A DNA stretch of 64,000 nucleotides from positions 144,601,769 to 144,665,768 of the forward strand of contig NC_089585.1 in NCBI RefSeq assembly GCF_019320115.1, given 5' to 3'. The DNA comes from Miscanthus floridulus. Lineage: Eukaryota > Streptophyta > Magnoliopsida > Poales > Poaceae. Position 1 is the first letter of the stretch. Each line of letters opens with the position of its first letter. Below the pieces are notes generated by a model that was not told the DNA's origin, searched no databases, and saw nothing but the letters and a program-made list of their open reading frames with translations. Of the stretch, positions 20,731 through 33,600 are shown piece after piece. A program made the translations under genes and the position numbers.

Positions 20731-21262
20731 GGAAAAGTCTACATCACGCCATGAGGTTTGGAGATGTGTCTACTTAACCCCCTCAAGTATAAAACCAGGT
20801 ATTAAACACATTAAAGTTTGTAAAACCGGTCAATTAACTCTCTGGTGTGGTTTTGCTAGGTGGTTTCGTATATGTGGCGCTCCACGCTGGCTGCCTTTGA
20901 TGACGTGTTGTGGCCGACAGCGGGGATGTGCCACTCCACGAAGCCGACAACCAGGGTGGCGAGCACGCTGATGGGCCAATGATGCTGGGGCGACGATGTT
21001 GTTGCTGTCGCCGCGCCGGCGGCCCATGCTCTCAAACAGCCTCATCCAAACGCTACCAGGAGCCCTAGAGGTCAGGTCATCAAGGACAACCAGAGTGGAG
21101 CATCACATGTACAAAACCACCTAACAAAACCACCCAACAAAACCACCCAAGGGGTTAATTGACTTGTTTTGCAAACTTTAATGTGTTCAATACCTGGTTT
21201 TATACTCGAGGGGGTTAAGTAGATACATCTCCAAAACTCAGGGGGTGATGTAGACTTTTTCC
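20731..21262. mobile_element. Mutator-type (MULE) non-autonomous element with long inverted repeats
   Basis: The ends begin GGAAAAGTCTACATCACGCC and, reverse complemented, GGAAAAAGTCTACATCACCC. Similarity continues inward for about 165 bp (20731-20894 and 21085-21262). The flanks ATTATTCAAAG (20720-20730) and ATAATTCAAAG (21263-21273) are an 11-bp duplication with one mismatch, in the size range of Mutator-like elements. The roughly 190-bp interior is distinctly GC-rich and lacks a transposase. On the minus strand it reads LVVLDDLTSRAPGSVWMRL, which could be a captured gene piece. Confidence 0.85.
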
Positions 21263-21273
21263 ATAATTCAAAG

Positions 21274-22980
21274 TCACAACAAACTGTTGGACTTCAATGC
21301 TTGCTGAAAGATGCATCAAATGTCACGAGCCATGCACACTAACCTATGAAGATCCGGGTTGCATATTATAAATTGATGAAAAGTTTATCAAGTCTATTTT
21401 CCAAGGCAACCAAACATTGCATCATTTGGACTTCCAAAGAGTTATAACCATATTAGTGTAGACTGCTTAGGGGGGCAACAATCATGCTTAGACTTCCGAG
21501 AATTCATCTCGTGGAGACCTTTCACCTAACTTATCTTCATAAACTCCAAGCCCAATTCATACCCAACCAATAGGATTGTTTCTTGTATAAATATATCTCT
21601 TTCTATCCAGGCAAAGCAAGATTTTAGATAATCGATATACAAACCCCTCTATTAGTTGTATGCTAACAAACTTCAGAGAGTGATATCTACCCCTTTGCTC
21701 TTGCATTTTCCTTCGTGGGACTTACAAAAGTGGACGCGTCATTGTCACCCAATATGTGCTTCTGTTCCATTGATTCTAGGTTACATAGGTTGGTTCTTTG
21801 AGTGTGGTTGGACGAGTCCTTGGTTCAAGCTGCTATATAGAGCCGGTGGTTGACTTCTTGTGCGTGTCATTAGGTTGCACTAGGTATTCGTTGCCTGCAA
21901 CAAGTTGTCTTGGCTATTTTAGAGCTAGTTATCATGTTCGTGATCCTACTCTATAAAGATCGGGACTAGGTCTTCATCGCTAGTGGTAACCACCACCACC
22001 CCCGTTGGACCACTAAAAGTTGACTTCATGCTTATTTTAGATGTATTTCTTAATATCATCCCTAATCAGGCTTTAGCTAGTATTTTTTTCACAAAGGGAG
22101 GATTTTAATACTTCAAAATCATTATATGGAGTTTATATAATATTCATAAATCCATAGCCTAAAAACAACAAAAGGAGAGTCTGGTGCTCTAATGATAGTC
22201 AATTCTTAGACTACACCATCATCTATGTACGAGGGAGAAAAACACCGTAGCCACTTGCAACAGTTCACCACAGAATGAAAACATGATCCTTGCAATCTCC
22301 ATGTTTTTTTGTGTGATGACAAGGTAGTGTGGTAGTACAAGTCTCTAAAGACTAAAACAAAGTTATACTTTATGAAAGTGTTTTCAAGACATGTTGTAAT
22401 GCTAATCTTTTGTTTTCAGTTTGTAAAATATAGATATTTTTTAGAATAAAATATAGATATTATTAAATATTGATCAAAGTTGGAAAATAGTTGACTTGAA
22501 ACACAATGGGCTTTCTTTTACAGTTGGATGGTATCTCAAATAAAACAAAAGAAAGGGTGTCAAACTTTTTTTTCCAATCCATAAACCATTTCATAATCCA
22601 AACACTCCCATAATTTTTCCACCACACCAACGAAACCAAACGAATATGCATACTGAAAACCGTATATTTCACAACATTTGCAGTTAATTTAGAATGAAAA
22701 ATTCTATTGCTGTACACCACAGGAAAACCAATACAGTACGGCAAAATGTGTCAACACTAATTAGCCCTTCATGGAGTAGCTACAAGGAAAACATCTGGCT
22801 AGCTCTTATCTAAAACTGCACCCAAAGGCTCTGAAAGAATGGCTTGACCTGGCACAGGGGTTACGAAATGTCGGCCCCGTGTCATGTAGTTCTTCCGACA
22901 TTCAAATACCTATCTACAAACAACAGCATCACTATGCCTCAAATTTACAATGAATTACAATGGTTGGTATTTCTCTTCGT
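21274..22980. other. Intergenic, no gene recognised
   Basis: AT-rich DNA between the MULE and the MOR1 3' end. TATAAATA at about 21586-21593 in a setting of moderate complexity might mark an old LTR, but I found no matching ends, primer site or coding sequence. The last few hundred bases before 22983 should hold the MOR1 3' UTR. Confidence 0.4.
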
Positions 22981-22982
22981 AT

Positions 22983-25900
22983 CTATAGTGATTCCATAGA
23001 CCCACTCTTTAGCCTCTCCATTCGTGCTTGCAGCCCAGATAGAGCTCGCTCATCCATGGGTGGAATATTGCTTTGTTGTTGGGGTTCACCGTCCAATCGT
23101 GTTCCCCCATGCAGCATATTACTTCCGTTCATACTTGCCAATGGCCGGGCCTGAGCTCCGTCAAAATGACCTATAGCTGCAGCTTGAATGCTTTTCATCC
23201 TTTCCCTAAGAGCATCCAATGTCCCTGCTGGTAAAGAAATAATGATTCCAATAATCAGATGACATAAACATTGATAGCATATATAATTATGCATGCAATT
23301 GCATTGAGGCAATGTAGGATGGGGGGACCTGAGGTCTGGTATCTATCAGTCTGTTGGTCGGTAGTGTCACCTTGACCTCTGAAGGGTTGTGTCTCACCAC
23401 TGGCATTATCTTCGTTATAATCTGTTTTGCTACCAATTGATTTTGTGTGAACAGGGGATGGTGCAAACTTTGGAGAGGGTATTGCTGCTATTGGGGGCGG
23501 TGTGGATAATGGAAGACTAGAGGGCGTTCTTCCAGCTGCTGCATTCTTCTCCACCTGCATTGTAAACGATGTAATTAAATTCAATCGTACCTCAAACGAC
23601 ATTAACATAGCAAGCTCAAACCCCTCCATGACTGAGGTTTCAAACCTGAGCTAGCCCATCTCTGATATAGGTTCTAAATGCTTCACTAGCATTCTGAAGC
23701 TGAGCAAATATATCAACCTGAGAAAATGATGGCAGATCAGATTACGAACAGAAATATGGAAGCTGAATGCTCAATAGAAGATACACTTTCAAAGGAAATA
23801 TGCACAGCACATTATTAAAATCCTCAATGTAGACTAAACCAGTTCACAAATAGTTCCCCAAGGAATAAGCAGTGCTAATGTGGAAGTACACTAATATTCT
23901 CTGTGGTCATGTCAACTAAATGACTAATCCATCAGGCCTCAGCTTGACAAGTAACATGCCAGATATTTTACATGCCATTGGATAATACAACACTAGTAAT
24001 AATACCTTTGGGTAGAGCTGAGTTATCCGATACAGTTCATAAAGGCCAATAGTACATGTTTGCTTGTCACCAATTTTCTTGAAGACAGCAGCAAGCTCTT
24101 GCTGTTCATAGCCACAAAAGAGGAAAAAAAACATGTGAAATCACTGCCTTAATCTTAAGCATTTGCGTCACAAGCAAGCACGACTAAAAAAAGAGAAGAC
24201 AGTTGCACCTTCAATTGCGCGTCAGCTGAGTGACTAGATGGATTTGGATTGTTCGACGCAGCATCACCCCAGTGAGTTTGACCCATAGGTCCTGATGGCG
24301 TCAGCATTCTAGCAGCTGCAAGGGTCTACAACGACCAAACAATGTTGCTTAGCAAGAAAAAAAAGGTTGCACGAATAAGCTTGTTGGTAACGGTGGTTTA
24401 GCAAGTTCTACCTGGAGATTAAGATCAATGTATGCTAGAATTATTGGCTGCGGTTCAGCATCTATAGGAACCATTGAAAGGTGACCCTTTATTGCTGTCC
24501 CCCGAAGCTTCACAAGTTCATGCAATACGGTTTTGACCATTCTTAATGGCTTATCATCAGCACCAGCCCTACAGATTATACAGAATATCTATTTAAACCA
24601 AAATTCAAGAAAATACTTAAAGAGCTATCCAAGGGAGGCAGACCTTCTCCGTATTTCTTCCATTCCCAGTTCTTGTAAATAAATGTGGATGCTCTGAAGA
24701 ATTCGATCGAGGTCAACTTCATATATTGTACTCTGAAGAACCTGGAAGATGGAATGCAGAGTGTCAGAAGTACTGTAAAGTTAAAATTCAGGAAAGCATC
24801 AGGTGCAATGTCATGAAGAGATTCAGGAACAGGTGTCAAGCAGATAACAATGTACCTTTGTCAACTTAATTAAACATTTGACAACTAAGTCCGAAAACTT
24901 CTGATTTTTTACAGCAAGAGACTCTGCTGGTGTAGGCGATGGCCATCTTGAAGGATCCAAAGGCCTCAGCGAATTAATTAGCACAACAAACGAGGATGTT
25001 CTCTCAGCATTATCCTGTTTCAAACAGGGCCATTAAAGAAAGCACAGGTAGAGCAAAGGAGCATGAAATAGAAATTTACGTACCAGGATTTTAAGCATTA
25101 AAACATTAAGTGCTTTGAGTAATTGGCTGCCATCATCCATAAGAGGAACCCTTTCATCTAAAAGCCAAAGAAGTAACTCCGTAATAAGGTTGTCAAGGGT
25201 ACCCTCCTTCACAGCATGAGCAAGACGTTTGATCTGAAATGTCTGTTAAAATAGCCCAAGATTTCAGATAAACAAAATCTGCCATAAAGAAGGAAAAGGG
25301 CCAAACACAAACATGTCAAACCTGCATGAGTGTGTTTAAAACATATTTGCAAGACCTTGAAGAGGCCCCAGATAAGCTAAAATTGAAGGTTTTTGGAACC
25401 TGCAAGATCCATGATCAAAATAAGACTTAAGAAAACAGAACACAAATAACACAACAAATACTAACCATAACAGCCAAGCATGACACTAATCTGTCAGCTT
25501 CCTTAATAAGATCTTCAAGCACCGTGCTTTCAGGGTCAGCTGCCTGCGTTAGCTCATGGCATATAACTTTCATACCTTCCACGGACTGCAGAAAACTAAA
25601 AGCATATATCAGAGTGAATGTAAAATCTTGATATGTAGAAATATAATATAAAAAATAAAGAACACAGCCTCAAGGAGATGGGATAGGTGGGAGAACTATG
25701 GGAAGTGATAGACAGCATGACCTGCTCAGGCAAACCCAATGCAACTATCTCGAGAGCTTCACGCCAGTCCGCAGGACCAGTTGCAGCTGGAATCTGCCTA
25801 GGTACCATGTGCCTATCCATATGAGCATCCGCATATCCGAAGTCCCTATTGATAGTCAAGCATTGGCAGGTAGCGTTATGTAATGGTATATAAGAACATA

Positions 25901-27653
25901 CAAAGAGCACAATAAGACAACTGGAGCCTGGAGCACCTTGAGATCATTGATCCTGTCACTGAACGGGAGACTACTTCTCCGCTTTGTTCTGCTATATCAG
26001 ACCTACATCCACGAAATGAAAGTCCGGACAATTAAAAAAACAGCCATCACATTAGGAATAAATAAATGGCAAGATTCAGAGACAAAGAACAAACCCATTC
26101 TCCCTAACTGAACGCCTCAAAGCTGCTCGAGCATCACCAGGCCTTCCTTCTCTCCTTTTATCCATTTCCCTTGCCTAGCATACCATCAGGCAGAATATAG
26201 TACATTCTTAGTCGTAAAGCGATTGCAGTACCTTTTTGTAAAATATTATCATATGTTTGATTATATAGAAACAAACCTTCCATTTAAACCTATCATCAAG
26301 CATGCTTCTTTGGGCATCTGAGAGTTTTCCAACATATCGCCATACATCATCCCCTGTTTTGTCAAACAAAGTATACTATGAGGCTCATGCAAATCAATTC
26401 AATAGTATAAAATATTGCAAAAGGAGACATCCTGCTAAATTGAGTATATGCAATAATTTATTTCTTCTGCAAATAAACAAGCACAAATGTCAAATAAATC
26501 AAATAAACTGTTCAAGACAATTGACATGGAAAATATTCGATTTTTTGGTAGACTGGGCATATGGAAAGGCTCAAATGTTGAGAGTATGAGAACCAGCTAA
26601 AGGGTTTGATTGATTATACACCAAAAGAAGCTACAAATGTAAATGAAATATCATCTGCTCAAAGGGAAGAAAAGGGTGGGTGCATACCAAGGTTCTTGTA
26701 GGCTGTTGCAAGCGTATTAAGGGCAGCTTTCCTAATCTCACCATCACGCTCTGCTGTCAGTGCTGCGACAGATGGCAAGTTTTTCATCAACCCACCAACC
26801 TGCATGACAAAAGCAAGTATCTCCTATAAGTAAAGCAAGACCACCTAACTGGCAAATGGGTGAAGATAGCAATTCAGACCTCAGTCCCATGATGGTCAAT
26901 GAAGTATCCAATAATATCAACACATTCTATCCTTGTCCGATTATTCTTGGAGCGGAGCCCCTCAAGAACATAAGGAAGTAGTTTGGGAAGAGAATAAATG
27001 TTGACCATTTGCTTTATCAGCTCCCCCATTTTTTCCCTGACTTTTTCAATGTTATGACCAGACTGCAGAACAACAGTAATTTGGTCATGATTGTAATATG
27101 AAATATGATAACACATCCAATATGCACTTTTGTACTAATCATACCTTCTCTATGAGGCAAGGAAGAAAAATTGCAGCTTCAGCTTCTGTCAACATGTAAG
27201 ACTGGTCTTTTAGAATATCAAAAAGCTCAGGAAGAAAGTCAAGGACCTACAAGTGAAAGTAGTACACAGTACAGGAAACAAATTAGTTATTGTGCCGCAA
27301 CAAAAGGAAATAAGGCCAGCATGATTCTTGACAAGAGTGCTATGCATTCACCTTCAACAAACATGTTGTGTTAGATTCACAAAAGCGTAAGACAAACCAC
27401 CTTAATAGTATGTCAAGAAGTTCAATCACTTCTTTCCCACTCGAAGGAAGTGCCTGCACAGTTGCAACAGCATCAAAACAAGAAAATTCATAGGAACAAA
27501 CTATGTTAAATTACTCTAATAAAGAGATTAAGTAATATTGTGATCAACTTCCAACCTTTTGTAGCAATTCAATACCATCTATTTGCCTCTTAAAGTCTGA
27601 GTTCCATAATCGCAAGCTTACATCTTCTCGGAAATGCTTAAACAAATCAATCT
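22983..27653 (-). other. MOR1: MOR1 exons 34-53 (TOG5 and C-terminal domain)
   Basis: Approximate exons: 27653-27556, 27453-27353, 27246-27146, 27063-26880, 26801-26690, 26355-26278, 26177-26096, 26005-25940, 25846-25724, 25586-25466, 25401-25322, 25241-25084, 25015-24857, 24742-24644, 24570-24413, 24327-24210, 24104-24007, 23717-23647, 23555-23330 and 23231-22983. TOG5 starts at EDVSLRLWNSDFKRQIDGIE. The C-terminal domain contains WREALEIVALGLPEQS, QELAAVFKKIGDKQTCTIGL and a Pro/Ser-rich tail before TLDALRERMKSIQAA. Exon 34 follows a 1.45-kb intron that holds the repeats and SINE listed separately. Confidence 0.8.
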
Positions 27654-30600
27654 GCACATAAATGTTATTCCAAGGAAATTAGCTGATATGTTCACACAGT
27701 AGTAACTCAAATACTAGATCAGGCAAAAGGAAGGTAGACACTATATCCAAACACACTAAAGATCAGATATGCTTAAGCAAATCAATCTGCACATAAAATG
27801 TTATTCCAAGGAGATTAGCTGATATGTTCACATAGTAGTAAACTACATCAGGCTAAAGGAAGGCAGACTATCAGCAGAAGCAGATTTCTGAGACACTATG
27901 AATTCACAACCAGCAACAACCAACATTAACTTAGAGAAAAGTGAAGATGTTTCACTCGAATTATTACAAGTGTCCAAACAAAGAAACCAGCCAGTAAGAC
28001 GGTAACCTCTCTTGCGTCATTTCTCAGTAATCATCGGTCACTTGTAACTTCTCTAGAGACTGGTTCTTTTATTGGGGACCCACATACAAATATGACTATT
28101 ATAAACCCACTATATTTCATCCTCTGTTTTAATATCAAGTTCATCTACACCAATTTAACATATCTACCTGGTGAACATCCAACTTTTTAAGGATTACATA
28201 TTTGAATTCAAATATTTGAAGCTATAAAAAATCTGGGTATTGATCATTTGTAATACCAGTCAGACAAAGGATTCTCTTTTCATTCTAAGGGTCCAATCAT
28301 TGCAACACCATCGTTTAATACCACATATCCAGGCTATAGGTCTTTGCTTTGTATTAATGTAAATGTAGGGCATACCCAGTGTAGAGAGCTCCCGCTCTGT
28401 GTGGGGTCTGGGGAAGGGTGTTAGTGGCAAGCCTTACCCTCGCCTGTGCAATGCGAGGAGACCGCGACTCGAACCCAGGACCTTCCGGTCACAAGCGGTA
28501 AGACTCTACCGCTTGCACCAGGCCCGCCCTTCATTTTAATGTAAATGTAAACTGATTAAAAAGTTCAGATTTCCGCTTCTAGTTACATAACTTCATAGCA
28601 CCTACTACCATGAATTTTGATCGAGTTGTGTCCGACTGTAACCATAGGATTTTGCATGCAAGCACAAAAGTATAACATCCATTGTAACAGCTTAGTTCTA
28701 ACTGTTATCATTGAGGGCAACACCATCGTTTAATACCACATATCCAGGTTATAGATCTTTGCTTTGTATTAATGTAAATGTAAACTGATTAAAAAGTTCA
28801 GATTTCCACTTCTAGTTACATAACTTCATAGCACCTACCTATCATGAATTTTGATCGAGTTGTGCCCGACTGTAACCATAGGATTTTGCATGCAAGCACG
28901 AAAGTATAACATCCGTTGTAACAGCTTAGTTCTCATTGTTATCATTGAGGGCATTTGATATATCAAAATACGAGTACTTATACAAAAATGGCGAGGAAAA
29001 ATACCAGTATAAAAGCACTCAGCTGGAAGATTCTAAGGAATATAACAGGATGCAAATGTAACAACTAACAATCTTAAAGCAGTTCCCGTTTATGCAATAT
29101 ACAAACCTTAAGTTCATCAATCTGCTCTCGACGCGGTTCTTCAAACTTGAATTTTCTTACCAAAACACGCCTCTCCCGCTCTTCCTGATCAATAGGTAAA
29201 CTTATATGAGACCTGTGCATAATACAGGGATGTTGCAGGGCCTGATGATTGCTCACCTTGTTTGAGTCCTTTATGTTAAATAATGCCTGGGATTGTGCAG
29301 GGTCTTGAGTAGAAACCATAGTAACAGATGCTCTAGCTGGAAGTCCTCTCTGATAGTGTAGTAGTTAGAAAATAGGTATCAATAGCATTATCCACAAAGA
29401 CAAAGAAAGATGCAACACATACTTGGGACACAGGTTTGCCCACATTAGAACCACGATCATTAGGACCATGCTTATTGTTCTTCAAACCTGCTTTTGATGG
29501 CAAACTCATGCTTGTCGTCACCATCTTAACAGATTCAGAAAATCCTGATGAAATAAGCAACAATAGTAAGCCAAGAACAAAAATTTCAACAAGTACGTGA
29601 AAACAAATACTCCCTCCATTCCAAATTATAAAATGCTTTGGCTTTTTTAGATACATTGCTTTTATTATGTATCTAGACATAGTGTATATCAAAGTGCATA
29701 GCAAAAGTTATGTATCTACAAAACCCAAAACGTATTATAATTTAGAATGAATGGAGTACGTTACAATACACAATCTGTAAGACACCACCTTCATGTACAG
29801 TAGACAGTTTCAGCCTTTCTGATACAATGGCCAAAGTAGGTGATGGCAAATCTTTCAAGTTCCTTCCAACCTACACCAAACAATAAATTCAGTTGTAGGG
29901 AGAATGCTGCAGCATTAAATGGAAAGATGAATGAATGGAATACGCGGATGAAACATACCACTTCTTGGCCACAGATCCTGAGAATTTCATTCATAAAGGA
30001 TTCAGCAGCTTTGCGGACTTCAGAAGATTTATCCTTTTCAAAAGAAGGGTATAGCCATTGAACAACAACATTGCTATAAATCAAACAAAAAACAATAAAA
30101 AAATCAGTTTAGACAAATACCATCAAAGAAGATGCAGATGGCTTCAACAAAGGCAAAGCCTCAGATGGATCACCCATTTTTGAAACATGCTTAGACAACC
30201 AATCAAAGAGATCTTTTCGCCCTTCTGAACCAGTTTTCTGATCACCCAAAGACACTATAATATATGGAACCATCTTGTCAAGTTGGGCTGCAGCAACCCA
30301 CGAATCTAGAGCAGTCAAAGTGCATTCTCGCATATGCTTCTTATTGTCACCAAGACACTTCAGCACATCTGCCAAAACACCCTTCGTAACAAACAAACAG
30401 TCGTCAGTTATTGTAGTGACCAAAATAAACATGCAGAAGTAGAGAAATCATGCTTAGTTCCAAACCTTGCTTGACTTTTCAACAGAAGGTCCCATAGCAG
30501 ATGCAAGGCTACCAATAGTGGACAAGGTTGCCATTACTAAATTTTTGTTGCTGTCATAAAGACGGCCTCTAAGCGCACTGAACAGGTCAGCTGCAGTGAT

Positions 30601-33600
30601 AAGATGGCCAAGACAATTTACTACAAGTTAAATGAATACATTCATAGTCGTTTGAGATGAATATAATCAGTAGACCTGTTCCTGTAGACTGGATACGTTT
30701 ATTAGCCTCCTCCACAATTTTGGTGACCGAGTCCATGGACTCCAGTCGTACCTGTGAATTCACATATAAGCATAATATCAAATATCACAAATAAAACCAA
30801 AGAAACTTACAGAATAAATCAAATAATTTAAAAGAGGCCAGTACCTTCCAGTCCGGACTGCCCAGATTTTTTAGTAAAGTAGGTGTAATCTTAGCACTAA
30901 TGTCTTCCCGTGGCAGCCCATCAGACGAGCCGGCAGATGCGGAAGATGCAGTATCCAGAACTCGAACTGTTCTCTTCGGAGCAGCAGCAGCACCCTAATA
31001 GTTGAACCAAACTGATGTCGGTGAAAATCAAAGTCACAATAAGTAAGCATTTTCCAAACAGTGACTCTAACACAGCATACCTCAAAAGGATTTTTCTCAT
31101 ATTCAGTATCCAGGGCACTTAGAAGTGCTGGTTTAACATCACTTAAAAAGCCTTTAATATCTGCAGGATGGTTTATTTCAAGAACATGATCTGGCAACTA
31201 TCATATCATAACATATTAAAAAATATAAGAGGACAAGAAGATGACCTGGGCCCACAAACTTATGTAGCATCCCAATTAGTTTTATAGTAGCATTTCTTGT
31301 TACAGCAGTACTAGACTGAAGACCGATGTCTTTGCAAAAATCAATCATGTCCTGGAACAACAAAGACAGATAAGAACAAGTGTGGCAACACAGTAAGTAT
31401 AGAGCAAACAAGCATAGGAGAGTGCACCTTTAGCTTTAAATTGGAGATCCCAAAGTCTTCCACAGCAGAGACCATCCAAAGAATACCCTCACTAAGGACC
31501 TTGGGATTCTTGTGCTCCTTCATTATTTTGTAAAGCTACAAAATAATTACAAGTAATTATAGCAGTTGTCAAACATCATATAAGTAGTGTGCATCTAAAG
31601 CACAGAATAATATTGAAAAGATGTTCGACAGTGCATACACTGAATTTATTGAAGACCAGCATATAAGTATATAACATCACCTAATTGGGTTAATTAAACA
31701 AATGTGGAGGACCTTTGGAACAAAATAATAATAATAGTGCAACAGTATCTCTTACCCTGTCAAACACAAATCCAGGACCCACTACCTCACAAAACGCAGT
31801 GAGACATTTCATTGCAAAGGTCCGTGTTTTTATATCAGCAACCCTTTCACTTACGCCTGAGAAAATAGCAAATCAGGTGTTAACAAATTTACTAAAATCA
31901 ATATAGCACATGACCAAGAATTGAACAGGAAACATTTCAAATATGTTTAAAAACGGTAAAGTATGACCAATAAATAAATAACAATAGGTTATATGCAACC
32001 AAATGAAATGCATCTTGTATGTTCAGCAGACAACACTAGAACATCCAAAATTAGATGTGAAAATAAGCACAAAAACAAGCTAGACAGAAACAGGGTACCA
32101 AGATGAAGCTCCAAGTTACATTATTTATGAATAAACTGTTGCGGAAAATGGCATGGATCCCTCTTATAGCACATCAGAGACAAGTTCCTAAACTAAGGCC
32201 CACAGGCAAGTATATTAAACTCAAAATCCATAAATAGAATTTTCTCTTCTGTATCCAAGAAAAAAAAAACTGAAGAAGCCCCATCAGCGGATTGATAGTC
32301 ATTGGTTTAGAAATAAAGATTTCTTGAAATTAAATTATTCAGAAGTTTGTTGAAATTAAATAAAAAAAACTATGAGACCTAAGTTCCAAAGCCTATCCTA
32401 AATTCCAAACCTTGCTTGACTTTTCAACAGAAGAGATTACTGAAGGGATAGTTATTCGAAGATTGAACAAGTTCATAAAGAAGAGTATTAACATTTGGGA
32501 AGTCAAAGAAGTATAAAATACATTTCATAGTGGATCTAATTATGCTCATTTGACACTGTATAAATATTATTCTTCATTTCTATAATAATGGTCAAACTTA
32601 GGATAGTTTAGGATAAGCACAGAAATCTTTATATTTTGGGACAGATTAAGTAGAACATTATGCCTAATTTAAGTAGGCAGCTGAAGGGAACCTATAAAGT
32701 GAATCTAAACATTCATAAACAAATTCTTAAGCCCGGACCCTGGGTGTAAGTCAATAGCCTGTGCTTATGAGCCCATCAACCAAACTAAGGCAGGAAAATA
32801 ACTTAGGTTCAACCAGCAGTCTAGAACCCAGTTTCTGTGAGCATAACTATTTATAGTTACTGTCACCAAAGCTCAGAAAATCGTGGTTTTAATCTGTCGA
32901 CAAGTTTGCTAACATTAGGTGGGTAATTTGACGAAAGTAAACTCAATCTTATTTTTGGGTGCAAGATATACATATTACATAGAAAAAGTACATGGAGAAG
33001 TAGAGGGGCCCATACCAAGAAGGCATAGAACCACACATCGCTTTGGAAATTTGTTTACAGTTGAGGCAATATAGGTGATGACCTCTATAACTTGTTGTTG
33101 TACCTGTTTCATTTAAATGGCATTACTTCCGTAGCAAAGGGATATTTCACTCAACAAAAAAATAGTTACTAAACAGTAAGAACCTGAACATTCTTTTCGC
33201 TCCATCCAGGCACAGCACACAACAAACGAATCAGAAGTTCAGTGGACTTGTCAAGTTCCGTAAGACTTTCCACCTCTTGTTTGAGTATGCCAATAGCTGC
33301 CACACAGAGTAATGTTATATTCTCACTGTAGATGTTTCTTCTTTCTTAAAGCTTCACAGCAGAAAATAGGAGCGACATTTAGCATACAAATAAAACTGTC
33401 ACAATAAGATTGCTTCCTGTTTTGTGGTCTCAACCAAGTGTGAGAATTATGAGTTATTCTAATAAGCTGATGAAAACAATTGCCAGGCACAGAACAGTAC
33501 AAAGAAAACAAGCGATTCAAGTTAATTCTTTGAAACCAAACAAATAGACAATAACTACAGGATAGACAACACAGGGATATCGGCAACCTTCAAGGCGCTC

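Noticed and set aside
28368..28535. A tRNA gene suggested by A and B boxes
   Set aside because: No cloverleaf can be closed, the length is about 168 bp, and a 14-bp target duplication flanks it, so it is a tRNA-derived SINE.
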